Source: Thermodesulfobacteriota bacterium (GTDB lineage Bacteria > Desulfobacterota > Desulfobacteria > Desulfobacterales > JAUWMJ01). From it: DNA of 58,643 bases. Position 1 is the stretch's first letter, and the number at the start of each line of letters is the position of its first letter. The position numbers and the translations under genes were made by a program. The notes beneath the pieces were generated by a model that was not told where the DNA came from, searched no databases, and was given only the letters and a program-made list of their open reading frames with translations. Positions 42,208 through 51,086 of the stretch are shown one piece after another. The stretch spans positions 1 through 58,643 of the forward strand of contig JAXHVO010000082.1 in NCBI GenBank assembly GCA_034189135.1, read 5' to 3'.

Positions 42208-43560
42208 TCAGTGTACTTTTTGCTCCAGTTGGGAGAGAGACACATCCAGTTTTTCTACCAGCTCGTCAATTTCTTCTTCGCTGATTATAAGGGGCGGGCA
42301 AATGAGAAAGTGGTTGCCCTGCACACCGTCGATACTCCCAGCTCCGGGATAGATGATCAACCCATTTTTCATAGCCACACTCCCTAACTGCTTGCTAACC
42401 TTCAGGTCAGGAGAAAAGGGTGCATTGGTTTCCTGATCGTGAACCAGTTCGATTCCCAATAAGAGACCCTTGCCTCGCACATCGCCTATCGTGGTATGTT
42501 TTTTCCGAAGAGCACCAATTCTAAGGAACAAAATTTCGCCCATTTGAGCCGATCTGTTGACTAGGTCATCTTCGACGAGAATATCTAGTACCGCCAAAGA
42601 GGTCGCCGTAGAAAGAGGGTTGGATGCGTAGGTAAAAATATGTTCGAATGCACTACCTTTGTCTTCAAAGACTCGGCGGTATCTGTCATTGACAACAACC
42701 GCGCCCAGGGGAGTGTAACCGCCGCCCAGGCTCTTAGCTAACGTCATCATGTCTGGTACGGCAGACCAATGGTCAATGCCAAAGTTCTTACCCGTCCGAC
42801 CCAGTCCGGTGATAACCTCGTCTGCGATGAACAGGACACCATACTTAGAGCAAATCTCGCGGATGCGAGGGAAATACTCCGGTGGCGGTACCGTTGCGCC
42901 ACTAGCCGAGCCTACCACCGGCTCGGCGATAAAAGCGGAGACCTTATTCGGACCTGCTTTGAGGATAGCTTTCTCCAATTCTTGAGCACAGGCTAGGTCG
43001 CAGCCGGGATATTCTTGACCAAAGGGGCAGCGATAGCAATAAGACGGCGCAATATGAGGAAAATCGAGGAGTAAGGGGAGGTATTTATCTCGACGTCCGC
43101 TCATACCGGTAGCTGAGAGAGCGCCCAGAGTCGCGCCGTGATAACTTTGTCGGCGGGCGACGACCAGATGTCTGTCGGGTTGCCCGGTTTCTATGTGATA
43201 TTGGCGTGCCAGCTTGATCGCCGTCTCAACGGCTTCGGACCCACCGGAGACAAAGTGAATCTGATTCAAATCGCCCGGAGTTAGACCTGCCAATCGTTCT
43301 GCCAGTAGTTGCGAGGGCTGATTGGCAAAGATGTTGGAGATGCAATAGGGCAATTCTCTGGCCTGCCGCTGCATCGCTTCGATAACTTCCTCTCGCCCGT
43401 AGCCAACATTCACCACTGCGATGCCAGCGATGGCATCCAAGTACTTTTTGCCGGATTCATCGAACAAATAAACACCCTCGCCTCGCACCAAAACAGGTGC
43501 CTGCAAGATTTGGTCAGGAGTCAACTCCCCAGGAAAGACTTGTCCAATTTTGTATGTCAT
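42208..43560 (-). CDS. Class III (omega) aminotransferase
   Basis: A 450-residue PLP enzyme of fold type I. It shows the class III features: FIADEVITGLGRTG with the PLP-nitrogen Asp, MMTLAKSLGGGYTPLGAVV with the Schiff-base Lys, and GSEAVETAIKLARQYH with the phosphate-binding GS. It has an unusual Cys set, YRCPFGQEYPGCDLAC, that most relatives lack. Codons are visibly more G+C-rich than in the neighbouring genes, which hints at transfer. It lies next to gene debris. The amine donor is not predictable; beta-alanine, putrescine and taurine are typical of this group. Confidence 0.88.
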   Translation of the reverse strand: MTYKIGQVFPGELTPDQILQAPVLVRGEGVYLFDESGKKYLDAIAGIAVVNVGYGREEVIEAMQRQARELPYCISNIFANQPSQLLAERLAGLTPGDLNQIHFVSGGSEAVETAIKLARQYHIETGQPDRHLVVARRQSYHGATLGALSATGMSGRRDKYLPLLLDFPHIAPSYCYRCPFGQEYPGCDLACAQELEKAILKAGPNKVSAFIAEPVVGSASGATVPPPEYFPRIREICSKYGVLFIADEVITGLGRTGKNFGIDHWSAVPDMMTLAKSLGGGYTPLGAVVVNDRYRRVFEDKGSAFEHIFTYASNPLSTATSLAVLDILVEDDLVNRSAQMGEILFLRIGALRKKHTTIGDVRGKGLLLGIELVHDQETNAPFSPDLKVSKQLGSVAMKNGLIIYPGAGSIDGVQGNHFLICPPLIISEEEIDELVEKLDVSLSQLEQKVH

Positions 43561-43809
43561 GTTTATTCTATTTTTCTTCTGATTAAACCATTTCAGGTGC
43601 TATTTTAAGGGGCCTAAGTTATTGTGTTGAAACTTTATACTATTAAAGAAAATGTATTCTGGCAATTCATTTTGATAATTAATGTAATTTTCTAGCCTAT
43701 GGGTGTCGCAACTCAATTGCCTATTCGGACAAATCAACCGCGTTAATGAGGGGTATTGCATCTCACCGACATCGGATGTACTCATTTATTCAGCGGTTGT
43801 TTAATGGGG

Positions 43810-44121
43810 TTATTCTCCGTAAACGGTGGTCTTGTATGTGCCGATGATCCCCAGGATGTTCTTTACATCATAATCAACATGATACACTTTGGTTATGTCA
43901 CCGTTCTTTTTAGCAGTTTCAATGCTGGCATCGCCAATCGCAACGGCACCAAGAATACTGGTACATTGGGATGTGCCTATTTTGGTTGCGGTTCCGCTGT
44001 TTGCGGTGGCTGTCACTGGAAGTTTTATATTGGTGTAGATAGAACCGGCAGGGAAAAGGGTCGCACAGCCCGTTACGAATAGAAATGAACATAATGTAAG
44101 GATTGCCATAGATTTTTTCAT
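43810..44121 (-). CDS. TRL-like lipoprotein
   Basis: A 103-residue lipoprotein (lipobox VTGC, Cys at 19) with a strong ribosome site (AAGGAGG before the ATG). The mature part reads ...KIGTSQCTSILGAVAIGDASIETAKKNGDI with TKVYHVDYDVKNILGIIGTYKTTVYG, which I recognise as the TRL-like family (PF13146). These are small secreted or lipid-anchored proteins of unknown function, often found alone. No link to its neighbours is visible. Confidence 0.75.
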   Translation of the reverse strand: MKKSMAILTLCSFLFVTGCATLFPAGSIYTNIKLPVTATANSGTATKIGTSQCTSILGAVAIGDASIETAKKNGDITKVYHVDYDVKNILGIIGTYKTTVYGE

Positions 44122-44251
44122 TTTTTCCTCCTTTTTTTGGTTTTTCTCAAATTAGTTGGAGAAGAGGGTCCAGGGGTTCGGGGATTCCAGGCTTCGTTTT
44201 TGGCTACGCCCAGGAAGCAAGGGGTCAAGTGCTTTTCCGCCTCAGCCTTTC

Positions 44252-44629
44252 CTACTTATGCTTGTAATATTTCATAATTCGTTTTTCGTCTTCGTTTGTC
44301 TTATCGCCTTTAAAATAGATTTCAATAAACTCAATAACGTCTTCATTCTCATAATATGCATAGATGATTCTTATGCCGCTCATTGCTCCACGTCCTTTTA
44401 GAGCTTTGCAGGCAAATTTTCTTGCTTTGTATATCTTAGGAGTTTCAATTCCTAACTTCGGAATATGAACAACGCCTTTATTGTTCACTCCCAGCTTATG
44501 AGTAAGTTTGAGCTGTTTATTAATAAAAGTTTCCATATCATCATGAAGGGTTTTAAACCTTTTGGTCAGCTTTTTGAAATCTTTGTCAAATTCAGGAAGT
44601 CTCCGTACTTCAGTAAATATTTTCTTCAC
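44252..44629 (-). CDS. RelE-like toxin
   Basis: A 125-residue basic protein with a RelE/ParE-type fold signature: FDKDFKKLTKRFKTLHDDMETF, then KIYKARKFACKALKGRG and SGIRIIYAYYENEDVIEFIEIY, ending KGDKTNEDEKRIMKYY. The (K/R)-(I/R)-Y-x(n)-D-x(n)-K arrangement is that of ribosome-dependent mRNA interferases. It overlaps the 3' end of the HTH-Panacea gene upstream by 20 nt, the usual antitoxin-first order. Confidence 0.8.
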   Translation of the reverse strand: MKKIFTEVRRLPEFDKDFKKLTKRFKTLHDDMETFINKQLKLTHKLGVNNKGVVHIPKLGIETPKIYKARKFACKALKGRGAMSGIRIIYAYYENEDVIEFIEIYFKGDKTNEDEKRIMKYYKHK

Positions 44630-45401
44630 TATAATTCCTCACTGAATACGGGGAAGTCCGATAAAATACCGATTCATATTCAATCACTTCCCCATCCTCG
44701 GTGGTTTGCCAGGGAACATCGTTGTGGGAGTACTCACTAATTTCAGAAGCACTCATATTCGATAAATTGCTTAAAACATCATCAATCATTTCTTTTTCGT
44801 GCGCTTTGAACTGGGTAAGATCGGATTTTCTTAAAGGTAAATATTTAGTCTGAGGATATTGAAAATATTTTTCTTTCACCTTTACCAAGTCTTTACCCTC
44901 CATTTCACTTACAACCTTTATGAATTCTTTGGGCGTGGGTCCATGATGGTTTTTGATATAGGTTGCTCCTATTAATTGCTCCTCATATTTCTCATAAAAG
45001 TTAAAATCTATAAAATAAAGAAGTTTATATAAAACGGTTTCCCCTACATTTGGTTTAGACCCCACCTGCTCAAGAATATAAATTAATACCTCCTTGAATT
45101 TTTGCAGGTTCCGTTGAGGAACGCTAATTCTAATTTCTTGTTTTTTTTTGGTTTTCTTCATGACTTTTTCAAAAATAATCTCAATATCCTTTTTAACATC
45201 TAACAGTACATCCGTAGGAATATTAAACATTTTAGCAAACCTAACTATTTCTTGGGCACTAATTTTTCTGCTCCCGTTTTCTATCTGAGAAATAGCGACC
45301 CTACTTATTTCCAATTTAATGGCCAATGCTTCTTGAGATAAGCCTATTTTTTCTCTTATCTTTTTAATCTTTACACCTAGATTTTTATAAAACCTATCCA
45401 T
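44610..45401 (-). CDS. XRE HTH-Panacea (SocA/DUF4065-like) antitoxin
   Basis: A 263-residue protein. Residues about 8-62 are an XRE helix-turn-helix (GLSQEALAIKLEISRVAISQ, NGSRKIS). Residues about 95-245 match the Panacea (DUF4065) domain, with KLLYFIDFNFYEKYEEQLIG and ATYIKNHHGPTPKEF, which neutralises very different toxins in PanAT systems. Transcription starts from the palindrome-containing region upstream, and the ribosome site is AAAGGAGG. The gene overlaps the RelE-like toxin by 20 nt, so translation is coupled. Confidence 0.83.
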   Translation of the reverse strand: MDRFYKNLGVKIKKIREKIGLSQEALAIKLEISRVAISQIENGSRKISAQEIVRFAKMFNIPTDVLLDVKKDIEIIFEKVMKKTKKKQEIRISVPQRNLQKFKEVLIYILEQVGSKPNVGETVLYKLLYFIDFNFYEKYEEQLIGATYIKNHHGPTPKEFIKVVSEMEGKDLVKVKEKYFQYPQTKYLPLRKSDLTQFKAHEKEMIDDVLSNLSNMSASEISEYSHNDVPWQTTEDGEVIEYESVFYRTSPYSVRNYSEENIY

Positions 45402-45426
45402 GATTTTATTTCCTCCTTTTAAAGAT

Positions 45427-45477
45427 ACTTTAAAACATGTTAGATTTTATGTCAAGAAAATGTTATATTATCTAACA
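45427..45477 (-). promoter_or_regulatory. Promoter and inverted repeats upstream of the Panacea antitoxin
   Basis: Minus-strand TTGACA (45450-45455), 17 nt and TAAAGT (45427-45432). Repeats: TGTTAGAT (45438-45445) and ATCTAACA (45470-45477) are inverted copies, TGTTA/TAACA (45461-45465 and 45473-45477) a second pair and AACATGTT (45434-45441) a palindrome. These cover the promoter and are good candidates for autoregulation by the HTH domain. Confidence 0.55.
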
Positions 45478-45622
45478 GGTATTAAAAATATGGGTTTTTT
45501 ATTTTAGGTCAACAGATAAAAAAGAAGGCAATGATCATGTAAAGCCGGCCAGCACGGGATGCATAAAATATGGAGACATTTTCGGGGCTTAGGCTTACCC
45601 GGGCGAGTTCTTATTTAGCGAT

Positions 45623-46789
45623 TCATGTTTTAATCTTTTGTACGGCAATTAGTGAGATTAAAGCCATGGCCGCACCGCCGATAAAAGGGATACGGTAATT
45701 TATCACCCACAGCAGACCGCCGATGGCTGGCAGAAAAACGGCCGCAATATGATTGATGGTAAATCCCACGGCCATGGTGGGGGCAATATCCCGGGGATCC
45801 CCCACCTTTTGGAAGTAGGTTCGGATGGCGATGGAAAAGTTAAAAAAGATATGATCCAGAATATATAACCCGGCCACAATCATTTTGGAGTTGGCAAACG
45901 CATAGGCCAGAAAGACAAAAATCAGGCTAAGGTACTCCATGGACAATACCCTGCGCTCACCGAAACGGATAATGCCTTTACCGATCATGGGGCTTAAAAA
46001 ATAATTGATAATGTTGTTGATCACAAATAAAAGGGTGACCTCCTGCAACGAGTAATGGAATTTTTGAACCATCAGTAAAACGGAAAAGGCCATAAATATC
46101 TGTCGTCTGGCTCCGGCCATGAAATACAGGAAGTAAAACAGCCAGTATTTTTTACGAAAAATCAGCTTTTTTCGCTGGGGGATAATGTGGGGGTCTGCCG
46201 GATGCTGGGCAAATCCCCACACGGCTGCGGCAACAATCAGCCCGCCAGTGACGAGGTAAAGCTGGGTAAAATTCAAAATGGGTGCCAGTAGAAAAATAAA
46301 CAGCCCGATGCCGATGCTTGACGCCGCGGCCAGGCTACGCAGTTTGCCGGACACCCACGGCGACTCGTTTTCGTTGAAATACTGAAGGGTTAATGACATG
46401 TTGGTGGTTTCGTAATAATGAAAGCCGAAACTCATTACCAGGGTGGTCAGGGTTAATCCTGCAAAGGAAGGAAACAGGCCGGTAACAGCCAGGCCTATAC
46501 CCAGAAAGAGGATGGACAAAACTGAAAGCCGGTGTTCTTTGATAAAGAGGATGACAAATACGGCCAGCAGGGCCAAAAAGCCGGGAATTTCCCTGACCGA
46601 CTGAATGATACCAATGCGGTCACCGTCCAGGCTGGCAATCTCAACGGCAAAATTGTTAAACAAGGTGATCCAGGCCTGCAAACCTATCGTGGACGCGATG
46701 GTCAGTACCGCCAGAAACAGGTACATTGGGTTTTTCTTGACCTGATCTATACGCAGGGGTGGTGGCTTTGGTGTGGATGTCATTTGCAT
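45623..46789 (-). CDS. MFS transporter
   Basis: A 388-residue protein with about 12 predicted membrane segments, for example YLFLAVLTIASTIGLQAWITL, FLALLAVFVILF and IGIGLFIFLLAPIL. It has the major facilitator layout in two halves with a polar central loop. The substrate is unknown. It starts 6 nt after the stop of the metallophosphoesterase gene, so the two are probably one transcript. The ribosome site is weak. Confidence 0.8.
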   Translation of the reverse strand: MQMTSTPKPPPLRIDQVKKNPMYLFLAVLTIASTIGLQAWITLFNNFAVEIASLDGDRIGIIQSVREIPGFLALLAVFVILFIKEHRLSVLSILFLGIGLAVTGLFPSFAGLTLTTLVMSFGFHYYETTNMSLTLQYFNENESPWVSGKLRSLAAASSIGIGLFIFLLAPILNFTQLYLVTGGLIVAAAVWGFAQHPADPHIIPQRKKLIFRKKYWLFYFLYFMAGARRQIFMAFSVLLMVQKFHYSLQEVTLLFVINNIINYFLSPMIGKGIIRFGERRVLSMEYLSLIFVFLAYAFANSKMIVAGLYILDHIFFNFSIAIRTYFQKVGDPRDIAPTMAVGFTINHIAAVFLPAIGGLLWVINYRIPFIGGAAMALISLIAVQKIKT

Positions 46790-46795
46790 CTATAT

Positions 46796-47977
46796 TTAAG
46801 AATTTCCCCTCAGGGTTGTTTGATGATTGGCTTTGCTTTGGTGAATCAGTTCGAAAACGGTAACCTCTGGTGGAGCCAGAAACCGCACTGGAGGACCCCA
46901 TGTGCCGGTTCCCCTGCTTACATAAAGGTAGGAATTATTTTTGAGATTGATCAGCCCGCTGAAATTCGGATAGAACAATTTCACAATCAGGCTGAAAGGA
47001 AATATCTGGCCCTGGTGCGTATGCCCGGACAGCTGCAAGTCAAAAAGCCCCATCTCGTCCTCATTTAACCGTGGGCGGTGTTTTAACAGCAGGGTGAAAT
47101 ATTTCCGGGGAAGTTTCGACAGCAGGTCCTTGACAGAGACATTTGGCTCCAGACCGTGTCGTTTCCCGGCAGGGTCATCCACTCCGGCGATGTTGATAAC
47201 TCCGGGTATGTTCATCCCTTCTCCACGAAGAACCCTGAAGCCTGCAGCTGTGGTGACTTTCAAGGCATCTTGCAGACCGGCGTAAAACTCATGGTTGCCC
47301 ATGACGGCAAACTTGCCGTATTTAGCGGGAATATTGCGAATCAACCCGGCAAGCTCGGATAAGTTGTTCATTTGTCCGTCCACAAGATCTCCGGTTGAAA
47401 CCAGGATGTCCGGCTTTTCCGCCTGTATCTGTTTTATAATCCGTTTCAACCGATGTTTGCCCACGATGAGACCCAGATGGACATCCGATATCTGAACTAT
47501 TTTGAGTCGACCGATTTTCGCTGTAATCGTGTCGGTTTTGATCACCACTCGTTCCGTCCTTATATTGAGGGCTTCGAAAAAACCAACCAGGGTGATGCAT
47601 ACAGAGAGAACAAGAGGAATGTAAAAGCATTGGGCCTTGGATAAACTGAAACGAGAAAAATCCGCATGATATGCCCGCTGTATCGCTTCAAATATCAAGC
47701 GATAGGCATCAAGCGCCACCGCAAAGGAGAAAAACAGAAACAAAATGCCCATCCATACATACCCGATATAGGCCAAAAAACGGGCCGGGGTGACCAGGTC
47801 GTTTCTTTCCAGAATCCGAATAATGATCGGGGCGAAAATCATGAGGGCCATAAACAGAATCAGAGCCGTGTTTTCCCTCGGCCCAAGGGCCAGCGCGCGT
47901 TTCACCGATAGAAATCCGTAGAGATGAAGACCGCCGTATAAGCTTAAAAATACTGTTAGAAAGATGATCAATCGCAT
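46796..47977 (-). CDS. Membrane-bound metallophosphoesterase
   Basis: A protein of about 393 residues. The first 130 residues have about four membrane segments. The C-terminal half is a calcineurin-like phosphoesterase domain with all metal motifs: ISDVHLGLIVG, STGDLVDG, GNHEF, LLLKHRP and LSGHTHQGQIFP. Such proteins often hydrolyse phosphodiester or pyrophosphate lipids at the membrane. I start at ATG 47977 (MRLIIFLTVF, first membrane segment). A TTG at 47986 would add three residues, and neither has a good ribosome site. Confidence 0.85.
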   Translation of the reverse strand: MRLIIFLTVFLSLYGGLHLYGFLSVKRALALGPRENTALILFMALMIFAPIIIRILERNDLVTPARFLAYIGYVWMGILFLFFSFAVALDAYRLIFEAIQRAYHADFSRFSLSKAQCFYIPLVLSVCITLVGFFEALNIRTERVVIKTDTITAKIGRLKIVQISDVHLGLIVGKHRLKRIIKQIQAEKPDILVSTGDLVDGQMNNLSELAGLIRNIPAKYGKFAVMGNHEFYAGLQDALKVTTAAGFRVLRGEGMNIPGVINIAGVDDPAGKRHGLEPNVSVKDLLSKLPRKYFTLLLKHRPRLNEDEMGLFDLQLSGHTHQGQIFPFSLIVKLFYPNFSGLINLKNNSYLYVSRGTGTWGPPVRFLAPPEVTVFELIHQSKANHQTTLRGNS

Positions 47978-48061
47978 ATTTTTCAATAAAAAATTTTACT
48001 TGTTCAGTGCGGGTATTATTTCGCCACCCGCATATGCCTTTGGATGCAGGGTTTAAAGCCC

Positions 48062-48901
48062 TTAATCAACCAGCCATGGCGGAAGATCTTGCACCTTTTT
48101 TCCGGCAAATATACAGGAATAGGGACAGGTCTCACACGTTCCCTTAAATCCGGGCAATACCGGTTCTCCTTTGATCGATTCGACCATTCTGATGGCATTT
48201 TTTACTCTGCTTTGTTCCCCTTCAACTATCAGGCTAACAGAACCGACGGCCTCACCGATGCCACCTGAGCCGATGTGGGTGGCTTCTACGCCGGCCAATA
48301 TGTTAAAGGCTTCAATTTCAGTTACCACCACGGCGTTGGGAAGCTTGAATATGCCGTAATCAGCACCCATTGAATAATCCAGGGACTTGGCACCGGCAAC
48401 AGATGCAGCCTTATCCACAGAAGGAACAAGTTTTTCCAATCCTACGGCCACAATATACTTCAGGCCCTGGGAGACCACCGTCCCAATGGTTGCCCCGACT
48501 GTTCCTCCGTCAAAGCCGGCAGAAATAACACCAACATTGCCCTGTGAGTCAATGCAGTTTGCCCCTTTGATCAGAACTGTTTCAACATGAAAATCCTGAA
48601 AAACTTCAGGAATTGTTTTATCGACTTGCTGCCCCTTATAAAGAATGATGGGAAAGGGTAATTTCCTTTTTGGTGGCAGATCGGTCACACACAACAGCCG
48701 ATGGGAAACCGTACCTGCGGTGAATTCCTCCGGTTTAACATCCACCCCTGCCAATTCCTGGGCGACATATCCGTTGGTGGTACCTCCGTTTATCACAATG
48801 TAAGCTTTTTTCAGGGCAATTTTGACTTCTTCCATTTGAACGATCGCCTTTGCGATCAACCGCCGGGATTCGGCAGGTATAAGGGTAAAAGATGCTTTCA
48901 T
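48062..48901 (-). CDS. Conserved-looking protein with a C-terminal Cys motif, function unknown
   Basis: A 279-residue soluble protein with no family I can name. Regions of note are VINGGTTNGYVAQELAG near 38-55, which resembles a phosphate-binding loop of NagB/RpiA-like folds, KGANCIDSQGNVGVISAGF and DGGTVGATIGTVV, and a C-terminal Cys set CETCPYSC (C-x2-C-x3-C) that could bind a metal. A good ribosome site (AATGGAGG) precedes the ATG. It lies between the metallophosphoesterase and a class V aminotransferase gene on the same strand, and the 341-nt gap upstream suggests a separate transcript. Confidence 0.6.
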   Translation of the reverse strand: MKASFTLIPAESRRLIAKAIVQMEEVKIALKKAYIVINGGTTNGYVAQELAGVDVKPEEFTAGTVSHRLLCVTDLPPKRKLPFPIILYKGQQVDKTIPEVFQDFHVETVLIKGANCIDSQGNVGVISAGFDGGTVGATIGTVVSQGLKYIVAVGLEKLVPSVDKAASVAGAKSLDYSMGADYGIFKLPNAVVVTEIEAFNILAGVEATHIGSGGIGEAVGSVSLIVEGEQSRVKNAIRMVESIKGEPVLPGFKGTCETCPYSCIFAGKKVQDLPPWLVD

Positions 48902-49243
48902 TTTCCAACCTCCATTTTTATTTTAAAGCGCTTATTGGTTAATTCGATCATGTGGTTTATATAGATGCCTTTCACCGCTCCGGTTCTTCCTGCTTCGCAG
49001 GGACTCGCTAAAGACACAGAGAACCCGCAGTTTAAAGTATTTTCTCCTTTGCCGCTGACCCCGCTCGTTGCGGGACAGGGACGCCGGCAAGAGAGAATCA
49101 ATCAGCGTTTATATTGCTGCAACAATATGTTTTATATCAAAATAGATTCTTTGTGTGCTTTGCGGCTTTGTGGTGAAAATAAAGCATGATATGTAATCGT
49201 ATTTAAGAATATATGTACTTAGGGTTCGCGCGAAAATATTTTT
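48902..49243. other. Intergenic region with two small G+C hairpins
   Basis: No gene was found. CCTGC-TTC-GCAGG (48989-49001) and CCCGC-TCGTT-GCGGG (49060-49074) are two short stem-loops in a stretch with higher G+C than its surroundings. The tail (about 49140-49185) is T/G-rich. It may be a decayed repeat unit. Confidence 0.4.
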
Positions 49244-50383
49244 TCAGACTTTCTCAAGCACACGAATGACTTCATTTATCTGTTTCTTGGAATTATATAC
49301 ATGGGGAGAAAATCTGACTCTTCCCAGACGCTTGGCAGCCACGATCTGATTTCTTTTAAGATGGCTCATAACGACATCTGGATTGACTCCATGCTTTTCA
49401 CAGGCCACAATTCCTGTTTGGTAAGATGGAAACTGGTTTGAAAAAACATTAAAGCCTATGTCAGTCAGCCCTTTGCTTAAGCGGGCGCTCAGTTCGAATA
49501 TTCTTTCACGTACGGAAACAAACCCGATATCATACAAAAATTTAAGTGAAGCCTCTAAATATACCCAGTCATTGAAATTGGCGGTAGAAAAAGTGAATCG
49601 ATCAGCCGATGGTTTGAGTTCCGATTTGTAAGGTAGATATTCTTCGGCCCCTACCACCGAATCCGTTCCGATAAATACCGGTTTGAGAAGCGGAAGTTTT
49701 TCTTTGGCAACAAAAAGAATTCCCATTCCCAAGGGGCCCAATAACCATTTCCATGCGGAAAAAGCCATGTAGGAAATGTTGTCTTTTTGGATATCAATGG
49801 GTTGCATCCCCACCCCTTGGGCACCGTCCACCACCAAATCGATCCCGTTTTCCCTGCACAGGGTCCCAACCTGATTTAAAGGAAAAGGCATTCCGGTGCA
49901 CCAGTGTACAGCCGATAGTGAAACCACACGGGTTTTTTTAGTAATCGACCTTTCAAAGGCTTTAAAAAAGGCTTCAGGGGAGCTTTCCATGGGGGTAATG
50001 ACGAGCTTTACCCCTTTTTCCTCAAGGTGTCTCCAGGGGTAAATATTGCTGGGGTATTCGTTTTCCAGCAGAATAACTTCATCTTCGCTGGAAAGATTCA
50101 GCCCGTGGGAAATAAAATTCATACCTTCAGCTGTGTTGTGTATAAGTGACAGCTCATCAGGAGAGCAATTTAACAGATTGCCCAGAATTTTTTTTATATT
50201 ATGCTGAACCTCAGGATAAACGGCGGTCTCAGTCAAAACCCCCTTTTTAGCATAACCTTCGATGAATCGGGAAAGAGTCTTTACGATATGGTTTCCCGCA
50301 GGTGTGGTGCCGCAGTTGTTGAGCCAGATCATCTCTTTGTTTACCGGATATGCTTTGCAGATTGTATTCCAGTTAATCCTCAT
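49244..50383 (-). CDS. Class V aminotransferase-family PLP enzyme
   Basis: A 379-residue PLP enzyme of the class V family (cysteine desulfurase/isopenicillin-N-epimerase-like branch). Seen are WLNNCGTTPAG, VVDGAQGVGMQP with the Asp that binds PLP, and FSAWKWLLGPLGMG with the Schiff-base Lys. The N-terminal 'NNxG' start resembles the epimerase/aminotransferase branch more than IscS. The catalytic Cys loop of desulfurases is not seen in the right place, so sulfur mobilisation is unlikely. GAGGAAACAG precedes the ATG. Neighbouring genes give no pathway. Confidence 0.8.
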   Translation of the reverse strand: MRINWNTICKAYPVNKEMIWLNNCGTTPAGNHIVKTLSRFIEGYAKKGVLTETAVYPEVQHNIKKILGNLLNCSPDELSLIHNTAEGMNFISHGLNLSSEDEVILLENEYPSNIYPWRHLEEKGVKLVITPMESSPEAFFKAFERSITKKTRVVSLSAVHWCTGMPFPLNQVGTLCRENGIDLVVDGAQGVGMQPIDIQKDNISYMAFSAWKWLLGPLGMGILFVAKEKLPLLKPVFIGTDSVVGAEEYLPYKSELKPSADRFTFSTANFNDWVYLEASLKFLYDIGFVSVRERIFELSARLSKGLTDIGFNVFSNQFPSYQTGIVACEKHGVNPDVVMSHLKRNQIVAAKRLGRVRFSPHVYNSKKQINEVIRVLEKV

Positions 50384-50496
50384 TCTGTTTCCTCTTCACA
50401 GATGAATTCAGGCTGCAACTGCGCCATGCCACCATTTATAGTAGACTTCATGGGTGTGTGACAGTCGAAGTAGTTCTCTGATAACTAACTGATATA

Positions 50497-50883
50497 TCAG
50501 CGAATTAAATTTTTCATAACAGGAAGCTGAAGACTGGTAGCGTCAACCAGCCAGTTGCCTTTATCGTCTTTTTCGCCGTTGAGCTTTCCCTGTTTTAGCC
50601 AATCGTTTACGCCTTTTTCAGTCAAATAGGTCATCTCACTAAATTCGGTAACCGAAAATGCTTTTTTCGATCGGGTGGTTGTCTTCTTTGGATCTGCCGC
50701 AGTTTTTATCACCTTTGCCGGAGCTTTTGTTGCCTTTTTGGAGACTTTCTTCACAGGTGCTGCGGTTTTCTTGGCCTTTACCGGAGCTTTTTTGCTTTTT
50801 GCCGGTGCTTTTTTTGCCTTTACAGGCGCTTTTTTGGTTTTTGCCGGTGCCTTCTTGTCAGCGGGTTGTTTTTTTTTCGCCAT
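50497..50883 (-). CDS. Histone-H1-like Lys/Ala/Pro repeat protein with a C-terminal HTH-like domain
   Basis: A 128-residue protein. Residues 1-75 are a low-complexity basic tail of K-K-A-P-(A/V)-K repeats, like bacterial histone-H1 (HctB/AlgP-type) tails. Residues about 77-128 form a small folded unit with TEFSEMTYLTEKGVNDWLKQ, the kind of helix-turn-helix-like unit seen in MerR-type or excisionase-like proteins, and a C-terminal VDATSLQLPVM. DNA binding and compaction is the natural inference. AAAGGAAA precedes the ATG. The repeat region may vary in length. Confidence 0.7.
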   Translation of the reverse strand: MAKKKQPADKKAPAKTKKAPVKAKKAPAKSKKAPVKAKKTAAPVKKVSKKATKAPAKVIKTAADPKKTTTRSKKAFSVTEFSEMTYLTEKGVNDWLKQGKLNGEKDDKGNWLVDATSLQLPVMKNLIR

Positions 50884-51086
50884 AGTTTTTTTCCTTTCGC
50901 TTTAAATAGATGAAGTGGTTCACAGCTTGAAACTTGAAATGGGAAATTCGGCAGATTTAAAGAAATTCAAACCATGGTATGGAAAACGCATCTAATGAAA
51001 CGTTTTATCTGAGCCAAATTTCCAATTTCTATTTTATAGTTTCAATGTTTGGTGAACGGTTACAAATTGATAAATATATTTTATTG

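Noticed and set aside
42208..45401. Prophage or transposon
   Set aside because: No integrase, transposase, terminal repeats or att sites are visible. Only base composition and debris hint at transfer.
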